From contig NZ_PPSL01000003.1 of NCBI RefSeq assembly GCF_002954265.1, positions 990,558 to 1,054,557 of the forward strand: DNA of 64,000 bases, read 5' to 3'. This document shows positions 45,083 through 54,474 of this stretch, one piece after another. The stretch comes from Flavipsychrobacter stenotrophus (lineage in GTDB: Bacteria; Bacteroidota; Bacteroidia; Chitinophagales; Chitinophagaceae). The stretch's first letter is position 1. The number at the start of each line of letters is the position of its first letter. The notes below the pieces were generated by a model. That model made no database searches, was not told where the DNA came from, and saw nothing but the letters and a program-made list of their open reading frames with translations. The position numbers and the translations under genes are program-made.

Positions 45083-45637
45083 TTATTCAGTTATGTTATT
45101 GGGTGCTGTAAAGATGGTAAATAAAGAAGTACCGTAGTTCTTTGATCTTGAAAAGTTGGGGTGCTTTTCATAATTATTCCGGTTGCCGTGTTCCATCACA
45201 AATATGCCTCCGGGTACCAGTAGGTTCTTTTCAAACACAAGTTTGGGCAATTCATCAATATTGGCCAGGGCATACGGTGGATCTGCAAAAATAAGATCGA
45301 ATTGCGCTGTACATTGTTTCAGAAATTTGAATACATCCCCCCTTATAATTGTAGTTCTGTCAATTATCTTCAGGTCGGTTGCCATCTTTTTAATGAAGGC
45401 AAAACTCTTCTCGTCCTTTTCTATAGCCGTAACCATACCTGCTCCTCTCGATACCAGTTCATAGGTTATGCTGCCCGTGCCGCTAAACAGGTCAAGGGTT
45501 TTAATGTCCTCCAGGTCTATACTATTGCTAAGTATATTGAACAGGGCCTCTTTGGCCAGTTCGGTAGTAGGCCGTGCCGGAATATTGGCAGGTGGATTAA
45601 ATCGCCTGCCGCCAAATTCGCCGCCTATTATGCGCAT
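45083..45637 (-). CDS. rsmD: 16S rRNA (guanine966-N2)-methyltransferase RsmD
   Basis: Methylates G966 of 16S rRNA in the small subunit. 184 residues from MRIIGGEFGGRRF at 45637. A longer frame to 45676 lies inside the upstream gene and has no support. Motifs: RPTTELAKEALFNIL, SAM-binding LDLFSGTGSITYELVSRGA, IIRGDVFKFL and catalytic DPPYA (DPPY class N-methyltransferase), then VMEHGNRN. Its start overlaps the stop of the DUF3822 gene by 10 bases. coaD follows after one base. Confidence 0.95.
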   Translation of the reverse strand: MRIIGGEFGGRRFNPPANIPARPTTELAKEALFNILSNSIDLEDIKTLDLFSGTGSITYELVSRGAGMVTAIEKDEKSFAFIKKMATDLKIIDRTTIIRGDVFKFLKQCTAQFDLIFADPPYALANIDELPKLVFEKNLLVPGGIFVMEHGNRNNYEKHPNFSRSKNYGTSLFTIFTAPNNITE

Positions 45638-46455
45638 GTAGTCAGTTGTTTTACAAACGATAGCGTAGGTTGCCACAATCCCTTTATCGACTGTTGAATG
45701 CCATCGGTAATAGCAGTAAAATATTGAGAAAGTGCATTCGCTGCCGCATACTCCGTCGCACTCATTGTGTCGCAGCTTATGGTCAGTTTATCTGCATTCA
45801 ATTTATGCTCTTTACAGATCAACCTTATTTCATAAGCTATGTCTTCCGCAGCTGCGTAGTCAAATACTCTGTGCCACAGCAACTTGTTATTACTATGTAT
45901 GGTTACACAAGCCTGCTCACAGGTAATGAAGCATTGTATCGATGTCTGATTGGTTTTTCCACTCAATTGGTAGATAGGCAATGGCATAACTACGGCGCTT
46001 CTGCAATTGATCTTTACCAGCTCATTAATGCCATGGGGAATACTGTATACATACCAGGCATTTTCTTTTTGTAATTGGTAGTACTCCAGTGAATCATTCG
46101 GCTCAGAAAAATGTATCTGGTCAAACCAGGCTTTTGCTTCATTATTATCATACAACTCTTCAGGTATGATTAGGTTAGAAGAAGTCAGCACAAATACCTT
46201 CTTTATCTTATCCTGTCTTACCAGCAGTGGTTCCTGTGCAAAAAGCTGTTCAAAAAAATCGAGCTCCCACACCGGTCTTTCTTTGCCATAAGCAGCATAG
46301 TGTATCGAAAGCAGTTCATTAGATGCAGAATAAGCTGCAGCCAGCAGCCCTCTGCGTGAAAGCACACAGGTAACATTATCGGTCTCGGCGAGCAAATGCT
46401 CATCTTCTCGTACATTATATACCTGGCGATATATATTCTGATATTCTGTACCCAT
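45628..46455 (-). CDS. DUF3822 family protein
   Basis: 275 residues, cytoplasmic by sequence. It matches the DUF3822 family that lies directly beside rsmD in Bacteroidota: LSRRGLLAAAYSASNELLSIHYAAYG near the start, FVLTSSNLIIPEELYD, CRSAVVMPLPIYQL, FITCEQACVTIHSNNKLLWHRVFDYAAAEDIAYEI and LTISCDTMSATEYAAANAL. The duplicated beta-beta-beta-alpha layout suggests an actin/Hsp70-like ATPase fold. The function is unknown. It is first of the three-gene operon with rsmD and coaD. Confidence 0.82.
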   Translation of the reverse strand: MGTEYQNIYRQVYNVREDEHLLAETDNVTCVLSRRGLLAAAYSASNELLSIHYAAYGKERPVWELDFFEQLFAQEPLLVRQDKIKKVFVLTSSNLIIPEELYDNNEAKAWFDQIHFSEPNDSLEYYQLQKENAWYVYSIPHGINELVKINCRSAVVMPLPIYQLSGKTNQTSIQCFITCEQACVTIHSNNKLLWHRVFDYAAAEDIAYEIRLICKEHKLNADKLTISCDTMSATEYAAANALSQYFTAITDGIQQSIKGLWQPTLSFVKQLTTCA

Positions 46456-46622
46456 ATTGTTTACGCATAATGTCAGGTGTAAATGCCTGCAATTATTGCA
46501 GGGTAAAAGTAATAAAAATAAAATTCAGGTAGCGAAGCAGCCAATAAAGAAGCAAATACCCAACATGTGCATTCTGTTCATTCTAAAATTCAGGCTATTC
46601 TGCTTCAGACAAATAAATAATC

Positions 46623-46630
46623 TATTTTTG
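46623..46630 (+). promoter_or_regulatory. -7 box of the MATE exporter gene
   Basis: TATTTTTG (exact TAnnTTTG) lies 8 bases before the ATG at 46639. Confidence 0.45.
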
Positions 46631-46638
46631 CTACACCC

Positions 46639-47979
46639 ATGGAAAAATTAAGCGTATCGGCAACAAACAGAGAAATAATACAGTTAGCGCTTCCTATTTC
46701 CGTTGCATTATTCATACCGCAGGCCAATTTCTTTACCAACAACGTCTTTATGGGTATGTTGGGCCAGCGCGAGCTGGGGGTAAACGGTATTACCGGGGTT
46801 TTCTATCTCATTCTTTCCATGATCGGCTACGGCTTGAGTAGCGGAGTGCAGATACAAATGGCTCGCCGTGCGGGCCAGGAAAATAAGAATGGTATTGCTG
46901 AAACCTTCATGAACGGTGCCATGTTGTCGCTCATGTTCTCTCTTGGGCTCATGATGTTGACGCTGTGGTTCGTGCCCATTCTCTTCGGTATCAGCCTCAA
47001 CGACAATGATAATCTGTCCATGAGTATCAATTTCGTATACATAAGAGTGTGGGGGTTGCCATTTCTGGTATTAGCACAGTTGTTCAGTTCCTTTTTTATA
47101 TCTATCGGCAGATCTCGCTTATTGATATATGGCTCCATCGTAACTACCGTACTCAATATTCTTTTCGACTACCTGTTCATTTTCGGACATTGGGGCTTTC
47201 CTGCACTCGGTTTCAGAGGTGCCGCAGTAGCATCTGTAATAGCCGAAGTAGCCTACTGCCTTACTATGGTGGGTATTTTCTTCTATCACAATCTGCACAA
47301 AGAGTACCCTATATTCAAATATATCCGGTTCGACTTTGAGCATTCCAAGCAAACACTTACCGTAGCAGCGCCACTCATTGTGCAGTTCATGTTCAGTATT
47401 GGGGGCTGGCTGGTGTTCTTTTTCTTTATCGAGCACCTCGGTCAGCAATCTTTAGCCGCTTCTCAAATGCTCCGCAGCATATTCGGTTTGGTCAGTGTAG
47501 GCACGTGGGCTTTGGCTACTACCTGCAATACCATGGTAAGCAACGTAATAGGGCAGGGCCGCTCTCAGGATGTAATGAGATTGGTATTCAAGATCTCCAA
47601 ACTCAGCCTGCTCTATTGTGTAGCACTGTGTCTGTTATTACTGTTATTCTCTAAAGAGTTCCTGGCGCTGTATTCTAACGATATCTCACTGATTCAATTC
47701 ACCATCCCAAGCCTGCAGGTTATTGTAGTGGCTACACTCATCATGTCCATATCTACAGTAGCCTTTAATGCGGTGGTAGGTACCGGTAACACACTGGTAA
47801 ACCTTACTATGGAAATCGGTTGTGTAGGTGCATATCTCGTATACTGCTATTATTTCATTTACCTCAAACATAGCGCCTTATACATCTGCTGGGGTTCCGA
47901 ATTTGTCTATTGGACCTGTCTCCTCATCGGCTCAGCCATCTACCTTAAAAGTGGTAAATGGAGAGGTAAGAAGATATAG
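46639..47979 (+). CDS. MATE-family efflux transporter
   Basis: 446 residues, twelve predicted helices in two homologous halves. Family motifs: LALPISVALFIPQANFFTNNVFMGMLGQRELG, GYGLSSGVQIQMARRAGQEN and the second-half SLAASQMLRSIFGLVSVGTWALATTCNTMVSNVIGQGRSQD. MATE proteins expel cationic drugs or metabolites with Na+ or H+. The gene is monocistronic and divergent from the DUF3822 operon. Its substrate cannot be told from the sequence. Confidence 0.93.
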   Translation: MEKLSVSATNREIIQLALPISVALFIPQANFFTNNVFMGMLGQRELGVNGITGVFYLILSMIGYGLSSGVQIQMARRAGQENKNGIAETFMNGAMLSLMFSLGLMMLTLWFVPILFGISLNDNDNLSMSINFVYIRVWGLPFLVLAQLFSSFFISIGRSRLLIYGSIVTTVLNILFDYLFIFGHWGFPALGFRGAAVASVIAEVAYCLTMVGIFFYHNLHKEYPIFKYIRFDFEHSKQTLTVAAPLIVQFMFSIGGWLVFFFFIEHLGQQSLAASQMLRSIFGLVSVGTWALATTCNTMVSNVIGQGRSQDVMRLVFKISKLSLLYCVALCLLLLLFSKEFLALYSNDISLIQFTIPSLQVIVVATLIMSISTVAFNAVVGTGNTLVNLTMEIGCVGAYLVYCYYFIYLKHSALYICWGSEFVYWTCLLIGSAIYLKSGKWRGKKI

Positions 47980-48045
47980 TCGTTGTCTGAATCAGGATGA
48001 AGAGGAAAATGACACTCATTTTCACATTTCCACATCACCACATTT

Positions 48046-48372
48046 TCACATTGCTTCAACTATCTCCTTCATGCTGATTCCATTATGGGTTTCCTCATAA
48101 ACACACTCGCCATTCTTTATTAATAGTACCTGTGGCGACTCATGATGAACAGAGTAGTCTTCAGCTATTTTGTTCGAGATATTGCGGTATTTGATCAGGT
48201 CGAGGTAATAAAAACTGGCATTGTCAGGGGCCTTTTCACGCTCTAATCTGCTCTTAGCCATAGAGCTTATAGAGCAACGGGTGCTATGCTTAAAGATGAT
48301 CACAGGTTCCTTTGCACTTAATTCATTTATTTGCTGCAACTGCTGCTCATCTGTCAATTCTATCCAATTCAT
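48046..48372 (-). CDS. ytxJ: YtxJ-type bacillithiol-system thioredoxin-fold protein
   Basis: 108 residues. VIIFKHSTRCSISSMAKSRLE holds the single redox Cys (about 33) of the YtxJ monothiol family, followed by FYYLDLIKYRNISNKIAEDYSVHHESPQVLLIKNGECVYEETHNGI with the cis-Pro after HES. These proteins reduce bacillithiolated proteins in bacteria that make bacillithiol. Its presence suggests bacillithiol use in this organism, though no biosynthesis gene (bshA-C) is in the window. It is monocistronic and convergent to the MATE gene. An exact -7 box match on the minus strand (48377-48384) lies only 4 bases from the ATG. Confidence 0.88.
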   Translation of the reverse strand: MNWIELTDEQQLQQINELSAKEPVIIFKHSTRCSISSMAKSRLEREKAPDNASFYYLDLIKYRNISNKIAEDYSVHHESPQVLLIKNGECVYEETHNGISMKEIVEAM

Positions 48373-48561
48373 AATGCAAATTTACAACCATAGGCTTACT
48401 TCACCGCTTCAATGTGTCGATATTGGTATAGATGATTTTAATAATTGTTTTGGAATACAAGGACATACCTACGTTAGGGGGGTAATAATAAATAGCATCA
48501 CCCTACTAATTTTGTAGAACTAATTGTTTTATCGTTCCTTATCTTAGCAAAAAAAATAAGC

Positions 48562-49443
48562 ATGAAGCACGCATACATATTCCCCGGACAGGGCTCTCAA
48601 TTCGTAGGCATGGGCAAGATCCTTTACGAAAGCAGCACACTGGCCAGGGAGTACTTTGAACAAGCCAATGAAATTCTTGGTTTCCGCATTACAGATCTTA
48701 TGTTCAATGGAACAGATGCCGAACTGAAACAAACTAATGTCACTCAGCCGGCTATCTTCCTCCACTCCGTTATATTATTTGAAACCACAGCAGGCCTTAC
48801 GCCTGATATGGTTGCAGGGCATTCCCTGGGTGAATTCTCTGCCCTGGTTGCTAACAAAGTACTGTCTTTTGAAGATGGTCTGCGTCTTGTGGCAAAACGT
48901 GCCGATGCTATGCAACGTGCATGCGAACTGAACCCGTCTACTATGGCAGCCATCCTTGGACTTGATGATGCTAAGGTAGAAGAAGTATGCGCCCAGGTAG
49001 AAGGTGAAGTAGTAGTTCCTGCTAACTATAACTGCCCAGGCCAATTGGTCATCAGTGGTAGCATGGAAGGTATCAGGATCGCCTGCGAAATGATGAAGGC
49101 AGCAGGTGCTAAACGCGCTTTGCCATTGCCTGTGGGTGGGGCATTCCACTCTCCGCTTATGGAGCCTGCGCGCGAAGAACTCGCTGCTGCTATTGCTAAC
49201 GCAACATTTAATAATCCTACTTGCCCTGTTTACCAGAATGTAGATGCACATCCATACATCACCCCTGATGTTATCAGGCAGAATCTGATCAACCAATTGA
49301 CCATGCCTGTCCGCTGGACACAGACTGTACAGAAAATGGTAGAGAATGGCGCTACTCAGTTCACCGAAGTAGGCCCTGGCTCTGTTTTACAGGGTCTTGT
49401 TAAAAAGGTAGCCCGCGATATGGCTACCGATGGAATAAACTAA
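48562..49443 (+). CDS. fabD: Malonyl-CoA:ACP transacylase FabD
   Basis: Loads malonyl groups onto ACP for type II fatty-acid synthesis. 293 residues. The N-terminal YIFPGQGSQFVGMG, the active-site elbow VAGHSLGEFSALVAN (nucleophile Ser near 91), the catalytic His in GGAFHSPLM and the C-terminal FTEVGPGSVLQGLVKK are all present. It is cytoplasmic and monocistronic, ending at a strong hairpin. Confidence 0.97.
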   Translation: MKHAYIFPGQGSQFVGMGKILYESSTLAREYFEQANEILGFRITDLMFNGTDAELKQTNVTQPAIFLHSVILFETTAGLTPDMVAGHSLGEFSALVANKVLSFEDGLRLVAKRADAMQRACELNPSTMAAILGLDDAKVEEVCAQVEGEVVVPANYNCPGQLVISGSMEGIRIACEMMKAAGAKRALPLPVGGAFHSPLMEPAREELAAAIANATFNNPTCPVYQNVDAHPYITPDVIRQNLINQLTMPVRWTQTVQKMVENGATQFTEVGPGSVLQGLVKKVARDMATDGIN

Positions 49444-49450
49444 TTATCTC

Positions 49451-49486
49451 GGTATGGCACACTCTACGGTGTGCCATACCTCTTTA
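49451..49486 (+). terminator. fabD terminator
   Basis: 12-bp perfect stem GGTATGGCACAC with 49469-49480, six-base loop, T-rich tail. The same kind of stem (TATGGCACAC) occurs after the second DinB gene at 62259-62289. Confidence 0.88.
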
Positions 49487-49498
49487 AAAGGAAGTACG

Positions 49499-50107
49499 AT
49501 GACAGATAAGATCCTCTTAGTAGCCAACAGGTATGCGCTGGGGCTAAAGAATGTAGAAGATAGGCGTGCAGAATGGCTCGAACATTTTAAAGAAGTACGC
49601 ACTCACCTTATAGAAATAGCAATGCTGCTCAATGAAAAAGCGGAATACAAACCCGGCTTTTTTGTAGATACCAGCCACGCCTATAACGATGATATTAATG
49701 GTACTTGCTCTAAGCTGCCATCACTTACGTTTCGCTCAGGAGATATGCCGCTCAACGTGTCATTCCGCAACGCTATTGGCGAAAAGAAGGAGTATATAGA
49801 AGAGGGTTTTTACCTGGTATTTACGCCTACAATTACCGGCCAGATATTGATTTTATTGCAGCCTCATTATAGCTATGGCTCAGAAAAGCCCGAGTATATA
49901 AATATTGCGATAGTAGATCACCCAAAGCAATTGACTGCCGATGTTATTGAAGAACTGGTAGCCAAGGGGATGGAAGTAGCTTTCTATAGCAGCTTTACCG
50001 GCATGGTAGATTTGCAGCAACACGAAGTACAACAGGAATCTCAAAAACAATATAAGCCCGAGCCTATCGGCTTCAGAAGATATGAAAGCACTCAGAAAGC
50101 TCAGTAG
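49499..50107 (+). CDS. Hypothetical cytoplasmic protein upstream of glutaminyl cyclase
   Basis: 202 residues from MTDKILLVAN. A longer frame from 49454 runs through the fabD terminator and is rejected. The chosen ATG is preceded by AAAAGGAAG, a recognisable ribosome-binding site. No signal peptide or membrane helix is present. The sequence alternates helices and strands (ILLVANRYALGLKNVEDRRAEWLEHFKEV; GFYLVFTPTITGQILILLQPH). No family is recognised. It overlaps the next gene by 26 bases, so the two share a transcript. Confidence 0.68.
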   Translation: MTDKILLVANRYALGLKNVEDRRAEWLEHFKEVRTHLIEIAMLLNEKAEYKPGFFVDTSHAYNDDINGTCSKLPSLTFRSGDMPLNVSFRNAIGEKKEYIEEGFYLVFTPTITGQILILLQPHYSYGSEKPEYINIAIVDHPKQLTADVIEELVAKGMEVAFYSSFTGMVDLQQHEVQQESQKQYKPEPIGFRRYESTQKAQ

Positions 50108-50927
50108 ATATACACTCCTGTCAGCCGCCCTACTTATTGCAGCCTGCAACGGAGATAATAACAAACCTTCAGTAAATACTGCCCCGCCTGAAGCCCCGGC
50201 AGATCAGGTTGTGCCCAAGTTGATCTCATTCGATATTGTAAAAGAGTACCCGCATGAGCCAACAGCATTCACCGAAGGGCTTGAATACAAAGATGGCTTC
50301 TTCTATGAAGGTACAGGTGAATATGGAGCTTCTGATCTGCGCAAGGTAGATGCAGCCACCGGTAAAGTAATAGCCTCAACTAAAATGGACGCAAAGTATT
50401 TTGGTGAGGGGGTAACAATACTCAATGGCAAGATATACCAGCTTACCTACCGCGAGGGCAAAGGATTTATCTATGATGAAAAGACACTCAAACAGATAGG
50501 TACTTTTGATTTCGCCACGCAGGAAGGGTGGGGCATGACCAACAATGGTGTTCAGCTGATATTTGATGATGGTTCCAACATACTACACTTTATCGACCCT
50601 ACTACTTTTAAGGAAGTAAAGCGCCTTAATGTTACAGATGAACATGGCCCTGTTAACGAAATAAATGAGCTGGAACTGATCAATGGGTTTATCTACGCCA
50701 ACCAATGGCAGAAGGATATCATCTTAAAGATAGACACCGCCACTGGGCATGTTGTAGGCCGTGCCGATCTTTCTACTATCCGCCAGCGCGGGGGCATTCC
50801 TCCCATCACCGAGCGTCGTGGTGCCCCGGAAGTACTTAACGGTATAGCATACGATAAAGCCACCAACCGCATCTTTGTAACCGGCAAAAACTGGCCCAAG
50901 CTATTTGAAATAAAACTGGATAATTAA
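50082..50927 (+). CDS. Glutaminyl-peptide cyclotransferase (plant-type), lipoprotein
   Basis: Cyclises N-terminal Gln to pyroglutamate. 281 residues. Lipoprotein signal LLSAALLIAACNGDN (Cys near 22). The five-bladed-propeller glutamine cyclotransferase family is evident: YPHEPTAFTEGLEYKDGFFYEGTGEYGASDLRKVD, YFGEGVTILNGKIYQLTYREGKGF, EGWGMTNNG, INELELINGFIYANQWQKDIILKID and LNGIAYDKATNRIFVTGKNWPKLFEI. The lipid anchor places it in the periplasm, where signal-peptidase-cleaved proteins with Gln at +1 appear. Many secreted proteins in this window have that residue. Confidence 0.93.
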   Translation: MKALRKLSRYTLLSAALLIAACNGDNNKPSVNTAPPEAPADQVVPKLISFDIVKEYPHEPTAFTEGLEYKDGFFYEGTGEYGASDLRKVDAATGKVIASTKMDAKYFGEGVTILNGKIYQLTYREGKGFIYDEKTLKQIGTFDFATQEGWGMTNNGVQLIFDDGSNILHFIDPTTFKEVKRLNVTDEHGPVNEINELELINGFIYANQWQKDIILKIDTATGHVVGRADLSTIRQRGGIPPITERRGAPEVLNGIAYDKATNRIFVTGKNWPKLFEIKLDN

Positions 50928-51052
50928 AAGATAATAATGATTGCTGAGCGTATGTTTCCGACTACGCTCGTGCGGGCATTTATTAGCTGTCGGTAGCTGG
51001 CTTTTGACCATCAAAATCATCGGTTCTTTAAGTAGGACTCACATACAACATT

Positions 51053-51091
51053 AAACTAAAACGCCTCTACAAAGTAGAGACGTTTTAGTTT
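51053..51091. terminator. Bidirectional terminator
   Basis: Near-perfect palindrome AAACTAAAACGCCTCTAC with complement 51074-51091 and one mismatch, between the glutaminyl cyclase gene and the convergent hypothetical gene. Confidence 0.85.
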
Positions 51092-51099
51092 GAATAAGA

Positions 51100-51642
51100 T
51101 TATTTTATCGTAGGTGCCGGTGCCTTTTTGATCACACATTTCATCTCCTTCCCAAACACCGTATCCACATCATTGCCCATTTTTTTCTCTAAAAGTATCT
51201 CTGCAATAAATACAGTATCACCACCTTTTATGCGGTCGTAAATACTGCCTGAGATATTAGACGTAATAGTATCTCCGGGACAAAATTCTGTTGCAAAGTC
51301 TATCTGCATAGACATGTCGCCTTCTTCATTTTCAAACAGCCTGCGTTCTGCATAGTTGAAGTTGAAGCCCAGTATTTTCATGGCATTGCCTTTATCATCG
51401 CGTGCGGTGATACCCTGTTTCAGCAATGAATCAAAGTCCTTTACCAAAATATCCCCGCCTGAAAAATTAGAGCGGCCAAGGTATACCACCGGTTTAGGTG
51501 GTCTCTTTTTGGCATGCGATGCAGCAGTGTCCTTCCCGGTATTTTTTACCTGGGTTGTACCTGCTTTCTGCTGCGCCCATAGTGTTACGCAACACATTGT
51601 CGCCAGCACTCCCGCTATTATTGTTCCTGCACGTTTAGCCAT
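51100..51642 (-). CDS. Secreted hypothetical protein with Gln at +1
   Basis: 180 residues. The signal peptide (AGTIIAGVLATMCCVTLWA) precedes QQKAGTTQ. A Lys/Pro-rich linker leads to a compact domain starting VVYLGRSNFSGGDILVKDFDSLLKQGITARD, with FNYAERRLFENEEGDMSMQIDFATEFCPGD, GSIYDRIKGGDTVFIAEILLEKK and a C-terminal KKAPAPTIK. It looks like a small beta-rich periplasmic domain reminiscent of the last domains of gliding-motility GldM-type proteins, but this is only an impression. The gene is monocistronic. Confidence 0.6.
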   Translation of the reverse strand: MAKRAGTIIAGVLATMCCVTLWAQQKAGTTQVKNTGKDTAASHAKKRPPKPVVYLGRSNFSGGDILVKDFDSLLKQGITARDDKGNAMKILGFNFNYAERRLFENEEGDMSMQIDFATEFCPGDTITSNISGSIYDRIKGGDTVFIAEILLEKKMGNDVDTVFGKEMKCVIKKAPAPTIK

Positions 51643-51704
51643 GTTGTTATCTCAAATTTCACTAAATAAAACTAAACACAATGTTACAATGTGAACAGAG
51701 TGTA

Positions 51705-54332
51705 TTACTTCAAACTTTCTTCAATGGCCTTTATCTTATCCATTGCGTCAGCATGTTTTTTACGCTCGTTCTCTATCACCTCCGGTTTGGCATTCTGCAC
51801 AAACTTCTCGTTCAGTAACTTCTTCTCTACACTGGCTACAAAGCCTTTTAGGTAAATAAGATCTTTCTCCATGTCTGCCTTCTGTGCCACTGTATCAACA
51901 GTTGCGTTGGGTGCGTCTATGTATATCTTATCCGTCTGTACCACTATAGATAATGTACCTGCTTTAGCTTCATTGGTAAAGGTGATGTCTGTAGCATTTA
52001 CCTGCTTGCGCAGTATATCCATTGTTCGTTCGTAAAATGCCTTATCCTGTGTGTCTATCCACAGGTTGATCACTTCCTTAGGCTTCAGTTGATTCTTATT
52101 ACGCGTATCACGTACTGCCGATATCACTTCCTGCAGCATAGATCCCGCTTTCAGCTTTTCTGCATCAGGACCCTGGTAAGCAGGTAGTTGTTTTTGTATC
52201 AGGTCATCGCCATCTGCACGTTCACGAAGGATATGGTAAATATCTTCAGTCACAAATGGCATGAACGGGTGCAGCAACTGTATCAGCTGTTCAAATATAT
52301 TGATAGTGCGCTCATAGATGCTGGTAGCTATCGGCTGATCCTGTGCGGGTTTCACCCACTCCAGGTACCATGAGCAGAAGTCATTCCAGATAAGTGAGTA
52401 AACGGTCTTCAACCCTTCGCTCAGCTTAAAGTCCTTCATCAATTCTGCTACCTCACCGCTTACCTGTGCCAATCGGGCATCCATCCAGTCCATAGCAAAA
52501 CGAACCTGGGTGTCGTCAAGGTCGTCTTCACAGCGGGTTTCCCAGCCATTCACCAGCTTCATGGCATTCCACATCTTGTTGCAGAAGTTACGGCCTTGTT
52601 CCAGTCCGGCTTCGTCAAACAATACGTCATTACCCGCAGGTGAACAGATCATTACACTGAAGCGAACCACGTCAGCGCCAAAATCATCTATCATCTTCAG
52701 CAGGTCGGGTGAGTTGCCCAGAGACTTACTCATCTTCCTGCCTTGCTTATCTCTTACTATACCGGTGAAGTAAACTTCCTTGAATGGCAGTTCGCCCTTG
52801 AACTCATATCCTGCCATTATCATGCGCGCTACCCAGAAGAAGATGATCTCGGGTGCGGTCACTAATGTGTTGGTAGGGTAGTAGTAACTCAGTTCTGCAT
52901 TATCTGGATTTTTGTTCCAGCCAAATACTTCCATTGGCCACAACCAGCTGCTGAACCATGTATCCAATACATCTTCTTCCTGCCTTAGCTCTGCATGTTG
53001 TGCCGCCAGTGCTGGCTTCTTTGATTGGTATTGTTCATGTGCCTGTGCGGCTGTTTCTGCTACATAGATGGTTCCTTCAGTATCATACCATGCAGGTATG
53101 CGCTGGCCCCACCACAGCTGGCGGCTTACGCACCAGTCTTTGATGTTCTCCATCCAATGCCTGTACAGGTTCTTGAACTTGCCGGGGTGGAAGTCTATAT
53201 CGTTATCGGCTACTGCATCAATGGCCGGCTTTGCCAGCTCGCCCATCTTGCACCACCACTGCATACTCAACCTTGGTTCTATCACCACATCTGTACGCTC
53301 GCTGAATCCCACCTGGTTTACATAGTCTTCTTCCTTTACAACCAGGCCAAGTTCCTTTAGATCTTCAACTATTTTCTTACGAACAACAAAGCGATCCAGA
53401 CCTTCGTATTTGCCCGCATCGCTGCTCATAGTACCATCTTCATTAATGGTGTCTATTACCTGCAGGTTGTGCTTCTGGCCCAGGTTGTAGTCATTGATAT
53501 CATGCGCTGGAGTTACTTTCAGCGCACCTGTACCAAATTCTTTATCAATGTACTCGTCGAAAATGATGGGTACGCGCCTGTTAATGATCGGTACAAAGCA
53601 ATACATTCCCTTTAGGTGGGCATAGCGCTCATCTTCGGGGTGTACACACACCGCGGTATCGCCGAGAATGGTCTCAGGACGAACGGTTGCTATGGTTATA
53701 TATTCTTCCTTTTCGCTGTCTATGCGATACTTCACATAGGTCAGCTTAGAGTTCATTTGTTTGTGGTTTACTTCTTCATCGCTAAGTGCTGTTTTAGCCT
53801 TAGGATCCCAGTTGATCATCTTTACACCACGGAAGATATTGCCCTTATTATACAGGTCTACAAACACGCGTATTACAGATGCATAGTAATCCTCATCGAG
53901 GGTAAATGTGGTACGATCCCAGTCAAGCGCACAACCCAGCTTACGCAGTTGCGATAAGATGATGCCGCCATATTCTTCCTTCCATTCCCACGCATACTTC
54001 AGAAACTCATCTCTCGACAGATTCTTCTTATCAATACCACGGTCACGCAGCATACCTACTACCTTAGCTTCTGTAGCTATACTGGCATGGTCTGTACCCG
54101 GTACCCAGCAGGTATTGTAACCCATCATTTTGGCACGGCGTATCAATATATCCTGTACGCTGTTGTTAAGGGCATGGCCCATGTGCAGTATGCCTGTTAC
54201 ATTGGGTGGAGGCATGACTATAGTGTAGGGCTCCCGGTCATCTGGGGTACTCTTAAAATATCCTTTCTTTTCCCAATGGGCATACCATTGCTGTTCCGCT
54301 TCTTTATGCTGAAAATTCTTACTTAATTCCAT
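51705..54332 (-). CDS. valS: Valyl-tRNA synthetase
   Basis: Charges tRNA-Val and edits mischarged Thr. 875 residues from MELSKNFQHKEAEQQWYAHWEKKGYF at 54332. A longer frame to 54365 overlaps the -7 box and is less likely. Signatures: HIGH region VMPPPNVTGILHMGHAL, editing domain segments, KMSKS loop KQGRKMSKSLGNS, and a C-terminal coiled-coil arm (EKDLIYLKGFVASVEKKLLNE). All class I elements are intact and the length is standard. Confidence 0.97.
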   Translation of the reverse strand: MELSKNFQHKEAEQQWYAHWEKKGYFKSTPDDREPYTIVMPPPNVTGILHMGHALNNSVQDILIRRAKMMGYNTCWVPGTDHASIATEAKVVGMLRDRGIDKKNLSRDEFLKYAWEWKEEYGGIILSQLRKLGCALDWDRTTFTLDEDYYASVIRVFVDLYNKGNIFRGVKMINWDPKAKTALSDEEVNHKQMNSKLTYVKYRIDSEKEEYITIATVRPETILGDTAVCVHPEDERYAHLKGMYCFVPIINRRVPIIFDEYIDKEFGTGALKVTPAHDINDYNLGQKHNLQVIDTINEDGTMSSDAGKYEGLDRFVVRKKIVEDLKELGLVVKEEDYVNQVGFSERTDVVIEPRLSMQWWCKMGELAKPAIDAVADNDIDFHPGKFKNLYRHWMENIKDWCVSRQLWWGQRIPAWYDTEGTIYVAETAAQAHEQYQSKKPALAAQHAELRQEEDVLDTWFSSWLWPMEVFGWNKNPDNAELSYYYPTNTLVTAPEIIFFWVARMIMAGYEFKGELPFKEVYFTGIVRDKQGRKMSKSLGNSPDLLKMIDDFGADVVRFSVMICSPAGNDVLFDEAGLEQGRNFCNKMWNAMKLVNGWETRCEDDLDDTQVRFAMDWMDARLAQVSGEVAELMKDFKLSEGLKTVYSLIWNDFCSWYLEWVKPAQDQPIATSIYERTINIFEQLIQLLHPFMPFVTEDIYHILRERADGDDLIQKQLPAYQGPDAEKLKAGSMLQEVISAVRDTRNKNQLKPKEVINLWIDTQDKAFYERTMDILRKQVNATDITFTNEAKAGTLSIVVQTDKIYIDAPNATVDTVAQKADMEKDLIYLKGFVASVEKKLLNEKFVQNAKPEVIENERKKHADAMDKIKAIEESLK

Positions 54333-54344
54333 AACGTTATATCG

Positions 54345-54352
54345 CAAATATA
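54345..54352 (-). promoter_or_regulatory. -7 box of valS
   Basis: On the minus strand TATATTTG is followed by 12 bases before the ATG at 54332. This placement supports that start over the earlier one at 54365. Confidence 0.5.
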
Positions 54353-54474
54353 AGGCACCAAACACAGTTTATAATGTATATACAGGTATTTTGTCAATTT
54401 TGGATTGTTTTTAATGGTTTACTATCATGATCTATGTCTGTCGTTATATTCTCATTTGGTTTTAAATTTATAAT

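Noticed and set aside
49454..49498. Upstream start for the gene before glutaminyl cyclase
   Set aside because: It would translate the fabD terminator, whereas the ATG at 49499 has a good ribosome-binding site.
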